Shown: piece by piece, positions 54,702 to 64,000 of the stretch
Layout: each line of letters starts with the position of its first letter
Position numbering within the stretch: the first letter of the stretch is position 1
DNA from: Oidiodendron maius Zn
Taxonomy: Eukaryota; Ascomycota; Leotiomycetes; Myxotrichaceae
DNA: 64,000 bases
NCBI GenBank assembly: GCA_000827325.1
Contig: KN832891.1
Span: forward strand, 496,001-560,000
Reading direction: 5' to 3'
The notes under the pieces: generated by a model
What the model was told of the DNA's origin: nothing
Databases searched by the model: none
The model's input: only the letters and a program-made list of their open reading frames with translations
Made by a program: the position numbers and the translations under genes

Positions 54702-56650
54702 TCAGGCTCTGTGATGGAAAGCTCGAAAATAATAGTTCATCATACCAGCAACTCTCCATCTTATATTGAGTTGACTCAGCGCATTCTTTAGCAGGGTAGC
54801 GGTGTCTTCATGATCCACATTGCCTGTCCGATTCCCTAGCCTGGAGAGCATAATAGCTGTCTGGTAGAGAGTTTTAGCCCCGAAAGGGATGGACCATCTG
54901 CTTGGAATGGTGCCAGCAGTCATACGATCCTTATTAGAATGATCTATTAATCGTCGGGCAGAGCCTTTAATGAGCTTCAGTGTTGTCACGGAGTATTGCT
55001 CACGATCGTTCATCTCTGAAAGATATGGAGATTGTCCCAATACAAGCCGTGCACTGTAGCTTAGTTAATAGTCTGGCTTTTGATTTGTCTTATTGTACTC
55101 CAGGAGCAGGATATCATACCTGTGGCACATGGATATCACGGCTGCGTAAACCTTGCGAATCTCGGCTGATTCTGTAGGGAGCAAAGCTGTCATAGTATCC
55201 AACGCCCGGTGCAACTGCAGAGCTTCTTCTCGATTGAAAGCTGGATTGGGACTCGCGTCATAGACATTTCTGAGTACACGGCTAAGGAGGTGAGAGAGCT
55301 GGGCTTCTCTGGCGAAACAGCCTACCCGGATACTGCTTGATGTAGACACTGTTAAGGGTCCGCCTGACGGCATAATCTGTTATGTAAGTAGAGGAAACTA
55401 AGTCTAGTAATCGTACTGACATTGTTGTTCCACTCTTCGTCATCCACAGGAAGATAGTCAAGATAAGTAAGATCAGTGAACGTTGGGGGCCGATCAATTT
55501 TATCCAGGTTGGCAAATCTAAATCAAGGTCAACTGCAGGGTATCTATAAAAGTTTCACATGAACAATGAAATTGCTTGCGGCATGAGTGAAATGAGGCAG
55601 TCAGACAGTACAGAGGAGTACAGGACAGACACTTGAAAGTATTGTTTGAAAAGTTCACATACTGATCCAGAATATAAATGCCCCACCAAACCCGTCGCTG
55701 TTCCTCGAGTTCCACCCAAGATTGCGCATCACCAGGAGCTTGTTGTTGTAGCGTCCTATGGATGCCTAAAGCGATGCCACTCCTCGCACAAGCACCAATA
55801 GATATGAAAGCGCCTGAGTCAATACCATGGCCTAGCTCATAAATAGACACCAGAAGCCGCGTTTGGACAACCTCAATAGAGAGAATATCAGCCGACTCGA
55901 CTAATGCAATTAGTCCCTTTGCCATGGCATAAAGCGATGATTGCATGCTTTCAAGGTGATCCTGGCCAGGGATCTGGATGACGAGGAACATACAGAAGGC
56001 GAGCAAAATGAAGTCAGCTTGCGGGTTAAGCCATATTTGTGGAAGACGAGAGAAGAATCTGGTCCTCGAGACGACTGGCATCCATGGATGAATCGAATTG
56101 AAATAATCTAGAGCAGTAGACTTGACTTCATCAACAGTCCCCACGATTTTCGAGACGTCCTTGGCGATCGTGGCGTTGACAATAGACCTCCTCGCCTCAG
56201 GTAAGCGGAAGGGATCACGTAGGTAGAGGTAGGAGGTCAGAGGTACGTTCAAGTCTACAGCGCTATTGTAGAGAACAGTGCGAGGACTGGATGCTGGCCC
56301 TTCCGGTGAGCTCTTTTGTCGATCCTCGTTTGCTTTAGTAGGTGGCTGAAAGTTATCCGATGGAGATGGGGCAGGCGTGCCGTAGTGACAAATTTTTTTA
56401 ATTCTGCAGTGTTGTAAGTCATGTTTATTCGCCCTCCAATAACTCTAATAAATTAACTTAAGGAAAGGCGGGTGAAAGGGGTGGGTGGAGGCTTGCCAAA
56501 TCTTACTTACTTGGTGCAGGTCATGCAACGAGGTAGGGTCTTGTCGCATTTCCGCTTTCGCAGTGCGCAGGGAGTGCATACACGTGAAGCGATACGAGGC
56601 CCGTGGTGTCGAGAGGGAGGCTGGTGCAAAGAATGGACCGAATCCATCAT
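54702..56650 (-). CDS. Zn(II)2Cys6 transcription factor (5 exons, 530 aa)
   Basis: A fungal zinc-cluster regulator. Near the N-terminus the six cysteines are spaced canonically, C-x2-C-x6-C-x6-C-x2-C-x6-C, beginning RVCTPCALRKRKCDKTLPRC. The last Cys is supplied by exon 2 (KKICHYGTP), so the first intron cuts the DNA-binding domain. The middle holds the fungal_trans domain (DYFNSIHPWMPVVSRTRFF, ARSGIALGIHRT, EEQRRVWWGIYILDQ). Exons in minus-strand order are 56650-56511, 56403-55663, 55517-55421, 55376-55120 and 55059-54702. The introns are 107, 145, 44 and 60 nt and all keep frame; total 1,593 nt. It would bind CGG-type sites as a dimer and control a metabolic pathway; its targets may be the neighbouring carriers and the catabolic genes to the left, which is inference. 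Confidence 0.9.
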
Positions 56651-57605
56651 AACTCACATATGAGATGGAGGATGGAGGTGGTGAGAGAGTAGCTGATTTT
56701 GGCTGCTTGCAGCTCCTGACCGCAGAGGCGCGGGCCAGCTTACCTATTTAGCGTGCACACATTCTCAAGTTCGCACAGCCTGGATGGTAAAGTTGGATTT
56801 GAAACGACACCCGGACCGACACATGCTTCGAGATCATGCAGTAAGCACACTTAGAGTTAATTAGTTATCTCGGCTCACATTGACTAAATCTCGCACTTGC
56901 TTTGGCGATGCCTTTACTATGTGCATCAATTTTCTCTTCAAAATTGCTGTTGGGGTCGCCTGTACGGGATATCCGTGGGTATAGTCCTCGATTTCACTAG
57001 CCACCATCAATGATTCTTTTAACATCAATAGTAACTTATTCTCGCGAGGTATTACTGGAGATGAATAAATAGCATACGAAATATTTGCTTAGCAATGATA
57101 GCTCCAAAATTGGCCGACTGACCAGGAATCAATGGGTTTGCGCAATTCTACAGTCTCCAAGGCCCGCTTTGCATTCATAATATGCCTATGGGCTTGGGTT
57201 ACAATTTGGGTTACTTGCAAGTGTAGAACTGTATATTCCTCTAGCCTAGACCCTAGTGGTATATAATAAACGTTGAATTATTCTATCTAATGCAAGGGCT
57301 GCTTCGGGAGAGACTTTTTAATATATAACACAAGTACTTCGTATGGTAAATATATTATTAAAATTGTACTACTCTTATAGAATAATAATAAATTTAATAT
57401 TAAATGAAGCTACAGTAAGTTAATAGGTTAATATATTTTTACTAGTTAGCTAATATCTGATCTGAAAGCTTTGCGTATCTATAATCTTACTCTGGTGAAA
57501 AGTATTGGCATAATATACAAGGGTCTAATTTTGTCTCAGGATAGGCACATCCCCGCTTCTCGGGAGACAGATTCGGCTTTTCGCTCAGTTTCGTGAGAGC
57601 CCATA
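56651..57605. other. Divergent promoter region between regulator and MFS carrier
   Basis: About 1.06 kb separates the regulator start (minus strand) from the carrier start (plus strand). The stretch 57240-57460 is A/T-rich. No gene is seen. Confidence 0.4.
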
Positions 57606-57620
57606 GCGGACGTGTTCCGC
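57606..57620. promoter_or_regulatory. Inverted repeat GCGGA-CGTGT-TCCGC before the MFS carrier
   Basis: Perfect 5-bp arms with a 5-nt spacer, 90 bp before the carrier ATG. Same core and same spacer length as the palindrome at 17115-17135. Confidence 0.45.
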
Positions 57621-57709
57621 CTGTGGTAAGGCAGCCTTATTTTGGCTTTAAATATCGTCTTCAAGTACGGTCATTGCAGACTCAATAACATTCCAAAACT
57701 GTCTGAACC

Positions 57710-59300
57710 ATGGAAGATAGCAAGAACGATCATATCCAAAATGCTGAGACTAGTATCAAGGTCGACGAGACACTTGTACAGGCTACCTTGACAGAGGAAG
57801 AGCGGAAGCTTGATCAAGGAACCGTGAGGAGACTCGATCTGATCCTACTGCCCATGACGCTCATCATGTACCTACTGGCCTGGCTAGACCGAGCAAATGT
57901 TGGAAATGCACGAGTGGTATGTGCCCAGTTAGTTATATTGAATGTGATAGAACGGTGACTTATTCTTCTGCAGGCAGGTCTTCAGAAGGATCTTGACCTG
58001 AGCAACTATCAGTACCAAGTTGGTATGTATACGACGCAATTTATACTTAAAGTATCAAAGTTTAATGCTTTCCAGCTATCACGGTCACATACGTGCCATA
58101 CATCGCCGCAGAGCTTCCATCAAACCTCATATTGAAGAAAGTCGGCCCCCGAATCCTACTACCCACACTCTGCACCGCATGGGGTGTCGTCACGATGCTC
58201 CAATCCCAGGCACACACCTTCAGCGGCTTCATTGCTTGCCGCTTCTTCCTGGGTCTCTGTGAAGGAGGCCTTTTCCCTGGAATTGTCCTCTATCTCTCCG
58301 GCTTTTACCGCCGTCATGAGCTGCAGGTCCGCATCGCCCTGTTCTTCTCCGCGGCCTCCTTGAGTGGCGCCTTTTCGGGCCTCCTCGCTGCTGCCATCCA
58401 GCAGATGGATGGCGTCCGCGGCCTCCGAGGCTGGCAATGGATCTTTGTCCTTGAAGGGCTCTTCACCATCTGTTTCGGCCTCTTCTCCTACGCCATATTA
58501 CCCAACAGCCCTAAAAATGTTCTAACCTTCCAACCCCAGCACAAGGAGCATTGTCTACATCGTCTACAGCTTGACGCCAACCTCTTCGAATCCGACAAAG
58601 TTTCTCTCAAGAAGATTGCCTCCGTTTTCAAAGATGTCCATGTTCTCCTTGTCTGCGCCATCCTCTTCTCCAGTGGTGTCTGTCTCTATGGCCTGGCTTA
58701 CTTCACCCCCACTATCGTCCAGGCAATGGGTTATAGTAACACAAAACTCAGCTACTAACTGTGCCTCCCTACGTCAGTGCCTTTGGCATCACTATGATTA
58801 CAGCTTACGTTGCAGATCGATATCGTCAACGAGGTGCGTGTGCCTTTGCCACCACGCTTCTTTCCCTCGTTGGCGCGGCAATGACCCTCAAAGGCCGCAG
58901 TATTGGCGTCCGTTACACCGCTCTCATCCTTCTCATCACGGGTGTCTATTCATCAGCACCCTGTCTCATCAGCTGGGTGCCAAATAACAGTGCAGGGCAT
59001 GTCCGTCGTGCCACTGCTGTAGCTTTAGCCTTCATCTCCACCAGCGCCGGCGGTATCTTGAGCACATGGATCTACCCTCAGAGCTCAGCCCCGTTCTACC
59101 ATATTGGGGCACGGGTTAACTTATCGCTGATTGTGTTTTCGTTGGTGGCCCTTGTATTGCAGGTGATGATGTTGCGCAGGCTCAATGCAAGAAAACAGAG
59201 TCATCGAGCAAAGATCCTGGAGGAGAGAGCACATCTTTCTTATGAGGATCAATTCGCTGAGCTGGGTGATAAGCATCCGGAGTATCGATATACGTATTAG
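57710..59300 (+). CDS. MFS carrier of the Dal5/allantoate-permease type, one frame change
   Basis: A 12-helix-type anion:cation symporter of the Dal5 (allantoate/nicotinate/vitamin) group, located in the plasma membrane. Exons are 57710-57916, 57974-58022 and 58076-59300, with introns of 57 and 53 nt. Landmarks are RRLDLILLPMTLIMYLLAWL with DRANVGNAR, the family signature after helix 1, then CRFFLGLCEGGLFPGIVLYL, WQWIFVLEG and SWVPNN. Near 58740-58757 the frame shifts: sequence before reads GYSNTKL and the homologous continuation (TQLLTVPPYVSAF) is one base out, which fits loss of one A from the run in ACAAAAC. Allowing for it the protein is about 493 residues, normal for the family. Decay or assembly error cannot be told apart here. 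Its substrate is unknown. Confidence 0.87.
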
Positions 59301-62300
59301 GTAATATGTACGCGTATGAAGATAGTCCAGATATTTACTATAGCGTATAAGAATATTGTCAGTTGTGCTTTAGGGTCCAATACTGGTACTGAGTACTCAT
59401 TTATTTACGAAGGTTAATTGATATTATCGCCTGCCTTGTTTTAGTGAGAGCAACTTGTAAGGTTAAGGAGCCTTTTGCATATGTATGCATGTCTAGTTAT
59501 TAAAGATTCTAACTAAGTTCGACTCTGCCTGTTCTTCCGTGCTCCATATATTATTCGTCCCAACAATCTCGCTCAAAAACTTGGGAAACAGCAAGCTATG
59601 ATGTTCCTAAGACGTATTCGCTCCGCACAGTTATGGCACAGCTCCCATCTCACGATATCTCGCGATCAACCGGCACGACTGAATTCTTACTTTGCTTTTA
59701 CATGGGGCTAAGAAAAGATTAAGCATTGCACTTCGGTGTTAATCACAAAATACACAGCCAATTTATACAATTACCACAGGTAGCCCTGTGGGTTTTAGTG
59801 TTTGCCGTTATCTGTCTTTTCAATCGAAATCATATTCCCTACTGATTTCAAATGTTCGATGAACTTGGACTTTTTGTCATTTTTTATCCCCACTCTCCCT
59901 TCTGATGCCCGCTCCTAATTAGATGGATTGCACTGTCATACGATTCACTTTATGTGTTTAGCTACATTTGAATTTGCATTGATCTGGCCTTGACAGAGTA
60001 GGTGCGGAATTTAACATGCTCTGATATTCTGCGATCCATCACAAGGATATACTATTCCTGAATTATAGCTACCGGAACCAACTATCCAGCTGAAAGGAGT
60101 GTAAATAGGAGGATGGTTACGTGCCGGAACGATTGTCCTACGGCTGCAAGTTCATACTGTCAGTCAAGATGCCCGTCATGGTGGACCGATCGTGAGCCCA
60201 CAGAACCATGTTACCCCATATTTGCGGGGTGAAGGCCGCGGGAATCCACGTCTAGTTTGTTGACAGTTGGAGTTGTGCCATTCACTGGCGCCTTTCCTCC
60301 ATTCGATGTCCCGCTACCACTCCCTATCTTTCACCTTTTCCTTTTCCCACCTCCCCTTGCCGCTTTCCTTTGCCGCGTTCCCATCACCTCCGCCCCTTTC
60401 CTGTTACGTCAAGGTTCCACCAATTCCGCGTTTCCGCATGGACTACGAGGCTGTGTTAATTTCAGCGATATTCTATATACCTGTATGAACCCGCTCCTGG
60501 AACACGGGCAACTCTAGCCCTGCACTAGTCTAACGTAATGCAGAAGAGTTGCATCTCGCGCCAAGAACGGGCAGCTACGGATTCTCCAGGGAGGAAGCGG
60601 GATTCGGCGCTCGGACACGGCGGTCGCTTTCTGTCCAAGACTTCCTAGTTCTGAACTTCTGCAAGGATAACACATGTGAGACACTCACTGGCTTGACATG
60701 CAAATATTGCGGGAAGGCACTCTACGAAAGAACATGACTCGCGCTAGTTAGAGAGAACCGTGAACGTCATGCTTGCCCATCTCTTCTTGAGTTTGTTCCC
60801 TGGCATCAGATCGCCGTTACCGTATGCAACAAATACATCTTCCTAGCCCGCGGCTTGCCATTATCCTGTATTCTGTATACGAACTACGGCGTCAAAAGTA
60901 GTGGGACTACTCTTAGGCCAGGCTTAGCCACACTGGGGGTCAACGGAGCAACGGTGCTACGGCGCATTGATAAAAATAATTAGTGATGGCCATAGGCATG
61001 AGCGCTGTAAAAATTAGGGTGTACAAGCTTGTACATCACTAATTATACAGAGAGTTTGGCTGCTGGGCGACAGGTGACCAAGAGTAGTGCGTACCTTGTG
61101 ATGTCAATTCCTGTATAGCGTGGTTTAAGACTTTTGACGCTGTCCTCGTAGTTTATCTTATTATAAATATAAATAAATATTACTAGATAATCATTAGGAG
61201 TCTATTTACTTCATATAATAGGTTACATCGGAAAATATGATAGAAAGGAACCATACCGTAAAGAATCTTGCGTTAAGAAACATCCTACACTCTAATCCTA
61301 GACAATATTTTTTAGGACCAAGACTACATAGAGAAGAGCTAGCCATCATTTCAAAAGGACACATTATGACTGAGGCAAACCTTGATCTTGCACTATCGGC
61401 AAGCTCGACAACGTCTGCTCCAACACAGGACGCCAACCATTCTCGTACATGCACAAGTTCTTCCCCACGTGATATATGCTATTGACTAGGGCTTCAAGCA
61501 CATATATCACGATGTCTCAGGATTAGTGGCAATATACGCAATAGCATACGACTGTATAGTCGTAATGGCTTACGCATGTTGCCACATAAGCAGGTATATA
61601 ATAAGCGTCGTGTTCTGTAGTCTAATCCCCTTAGTTGTCTCTGCATCACTTAATAGCTAATATAACACTGAGTTTCACCTTGATATCCGACTAGAACCTG
61701 TGCACCTATATTGCCTCTGATTAAGATATGCTATAACTATTTATATTAAAGCCTCGGATAATAGTTCCTTCTAAAAATAATTTAGAAATCTGAGGATAAA
61801 CTCGTTAATGTTCTCCTCTTGTTATTAAGATTGCCTAGTAATAAACAAAGAGCTTTTAAGTAATGGAATATAAGAATAACTGTAATAAAGATAAAGATCT
61901 AGCTATTAGGGAGAGTTTCTAAAACGGACTACACCACAGTAGCAAGTCGCCATATGAATTCTGTAGATAAGAATATACTTGTTAGTCCCACAGGGAGTAA
62001 TTTTGCAGTACTAGACCACTTAAGAATACCTGTATATATTCTTAAATTTATCCTATCCCGAGCACATCCTAATAGCGAGGTTTTACTATAACGGGAACTA
62101 GCCTTCTTCCCCACCTCATCAGCGATGGCAATTCTTAACAGTGCGGAAATAGTCCCGTCAAATGTGCGGGGTAGCAGTGGAGCTAGTAGTTAAGCTTGAA
62201 CGCTATATATAATTACTGTATTGCTCTACAGAGATAATATGCCAATCATCGAGGAGGTAAGGGAGATTTAAATAGAAGATACTTACTTACTTCTCACTCG

Positions 62301-62421
62301 TAATCCTCGATATCCCGTGGCATACTACTTCACGTACTCCTAGCAATATATGCGGTTTTATTTCTAATAAACCATAAGCTGCCTACCTGATCAAAAGAAT
62401 TTGCATTTCTCATATTTCAAT
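59301..62421. other. Long gene-free stretch between the two carriers
   Basis: About 3.1 kb without a supported gene. Short frames (for example 60549-60737, with CKYCGKALYERT at its end) lack an ATG or any family resemblance. A nested inverted repeat is at 60976-61046. 61.7-61.9 kb is A/T-rich. Confidence 0.4.
60976..61046. repeat. 71-bp inverted repeat containing a 16-bp palindrome
   Basis: Outer arms ATAATTAGTGATG (60976-60988) and CATCACTAATTAT (61034-61046) are perfect reverse complements. The right half contains TGTACAAGCTTGTACA (61020-61035), itself a perfect palindrome. Its size suits a very small MITE or a structured regulatory site. Confidence 0.6.
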
Positions 62422-64000
62422 ATGGCTGAAACAAGGGAGAAGACAGAGATGGCGACTGCTGAATCGGCTACTCCGACAAACGCTACTGATGTCACCACCC
62501 AGTCTAACGTTAGAGCGGTTTTCATCTGTCTCTTTGCGATGTGCGGTTCTCTTCTTTTTGGTATAGAAAACGGGTTAGCGGCCAAACACGTTTTAATGCT
62601 ATGTAAAGCCAGAGCTGATTTCAGTTTGTAGAACAATAAGCGGATTCATGGCCATGAATGCGTGAGTCTTGATCCATATACTCTTGGAGGAAATTCGTCA
62701 ATAATGCTACAGGGCCCGCCTAGATTTTTGAAAGACTTTGGCTTCTACCATACCGCCAGTCAAAGTTGGAATATTTCAACTAGTATCCAAAATGCCCTGA
62801 CCTTGATCCTCCTTGGAGGTGCCATTTTAGGGTCTCTCCTCTCAGGACCAATTGGGACCTACCTGGGTCGTCGCTGTGGTCTGTTTACTAGTGGCATAGT
62901 TTCCATCGTCGGAGTTCTTCTACAAATCACATCTGTGAATCTAGGAACGTTGCTGGGTGGGCGATTCTTGACAGGAAGTGAGTGAACCTTGTTATTTTGC
63001 GCAATTTATCATTGACGACAAATAATAGTGGGAATTGGATTCTCTTCAAATTTTGTGACTGTCTTCAATGCCGAGGTATCACCAGCAAGTCTTCGAGGCA
63101 TGATGATTGGATTATTCTACACAGGTGTCAGTATTGGAACTCTGATCGGCGCATGCGTTGATCAAGGCACTCATAACATATCAACAAGACTGGCATACCG
63201 TATTCCCCTTGCAACACAACTAATTTTCCCAACAATCATAGCTATTCTTGTTTGGTTCTTCCCAGACACGCCTAGTTTGTTGCCTTAATTCTCCTGTAAA
63301 GGATATATACTGAGATTGTCTTGCAGGATGGTACATTACACGTGGTCGTCAAGAGAAAGCAGTGCGGGCTCTTCGCCGCCTGCGTGGGAAACAGTACCCT
63401 GAAGATCAAATTGAAGCCGACATTGCGAACATTGCCTACCATGTGACACTTGAGAGGGATTCTGAAAAATCTTCATCATACCTTGATCTCTTCAGGGGAA
63501 CTAATCGTCGGCGGACACATATTGCCTGTGGTTTGGCATTTTGGCAGCAGTGGTCTGGTCTTACATTTATCTATACGTAAGTTCAGTGTGTAGTGTTGCC
63601 CTACTTCTCTACTGAACTGCTCTTGCTTGGTCAGATTTTCAACCTACTTCTTCTCTGTCGCCGGCGTCAATAACCCTTTCACAGCATACATGATCAGTAC
63701 AGGCTGTCAGCTAACAGGATGCGCTTGTATGTTCCCCTTCTCTTACTATTGGGGAGCTCGGAAGACTCTGCTCCTGGGTGGAGCACTTCAGACTGCCTCT
63801 ATGCTTGCTTTTGCTATCGCTGGAACCGTCGGCCATGGCAGTATCGTATCATCAAAACTTTTAGTTGCATTTACTTGCATTTTTGGATTCTCTCTTAACT
63901 TTGGGTGGGGCCCGATGGTATGGAGTGTGGCTACGGAAATCCCATCCTCCTCTCTTCGATCTCGCACGCAGAGCATGTCAACAATAACTAGTTGGAGCCT
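62422..64000 (+). CDS. MFS sugar/quinate-type transporter, 3' end outside window
   Basis: A member of the sugar-porter family. Exons are 62422-62573, 62632-62661, 62724-62977, 63029-63274, 63327-63576 and 63635 onward past the right edge. Introns of 51 to 62 nt all keep frame. Landmarks: CLFAMCGSLLFGIENG then TISGFMAMNAFLKDFGFY, GPIGTYLGRRCGLF (the G-R-R loop), GRFLTGMGIGFSSN, FPDTPRWYITRGR (the PETPR-like motif closing the first six helices), FWQQWSGLTFIYT, and GPMVWSVATEIPSSSLRSRTQ. The very small second exon (30 nt) is supported because the join gives TISGFMAMNAFLKDFG. ATG 62422 is the first in frame. Seems undamaged as far as visible. Substrate is a sugar or a sugar-like acid. Confidence 0.9.

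Noticed and set aside
60257-60737. Open frames including one ending CKYCGKALYERT, like half a zinc finger
   Set aside because: No ATG start, a single CxxC only, and no partner His/Cys; not enough for a zinc-finger gene.
1-64000. CRISPR arrays, bacterial operons, rRNA genes
   Set aside because: No regular spaced repeats or rRNA-like sequence; intron-rich genes show the DNA is fungal.

Overview
The window comes from a filamentous ascomycete (Pezizomycotina). The evidence is the set of short spliceosomal introns (44 to 145 nt, GTAAGT/GTATGT-type donors, CTAAC-type branch sites, AG acceptors), the typical fungal families (HET domain, Zn(II)2Cys6 regulator, F-box-like proteins, MFS carriers, CorA-like GMN protein), and TE blocks whose CG pairs have been driven towards TA in the manner of RIP. 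I rebuilt gene models by hand from splice sites and frame continuity; most close exactly in frame.

Layout. 0.2-1.9 kb: CorA-like membrane protein. 2.3-7.7 kb: a Ty1/Copia element (Copia-1) with 177-bp LTRs and target-site duplication AATAC. 7.8-10.9 kb: PrxQ-like peroxiredoxin and a DAO-type FAD oxidoreductase. 11.3-13.8 kb: a Gypsy gag scrap and a HET-domain gene. 14.7-16.5 kb: an 8-exon aldehyde dehydrogenase. 18.2-19.1 kb: a decayed FAD monooxygenase beside the N-terminal stub of a STAND-type protein. 20.6-31.0 kb: a cupin, an amidohydrolase and a ThDP-dependent decarboxylase. The amidohydrolase is split by a MITE (8-bp target duplication), and that MITE is itself split by a second Copia element (Copia-2). 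33.1-37.6 kb: two F-box-like genes and a basic/acidic low-complexity ORF. 37.9-49.9 kb: a tandem Gypsy dimer of the form LTR-internal-LTR-internal-LTR with target duplication AAACG, followed by an inverted solo LTR. 51.1-52.5 kb: a single-pass membrane protein and a small TA-flanked MITE. 54.7-59.3 kb: a Zn(II)2Cys6 regulator and a Dal5-type MFS carrier. 62.4 kb to the right edge: a sugar/quinate-type MFS carrier that continues beyond the window.

How the genes may work together. Aldehyde dehydrogenase, cupin, amidohydrolase (ACMSD/decarboxylase-like), ThDP decarboxylase, FAD enzymes, MFS carriers and a Zn(II)2Cys6 factor together look like a catabolic cluster for a small aromatic or carboxylic substrate, now eroding. 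GCGGAA/TTCCGC inverted repeats lie upstream of several of these genes and are candidate operators. Three otherwise well-preserved genes (cupin, decarboxylase, Dal5-type carrier) each need one single-base frame change, which is either recent decay or assembly error. The substrate cannot be read from the sequence.
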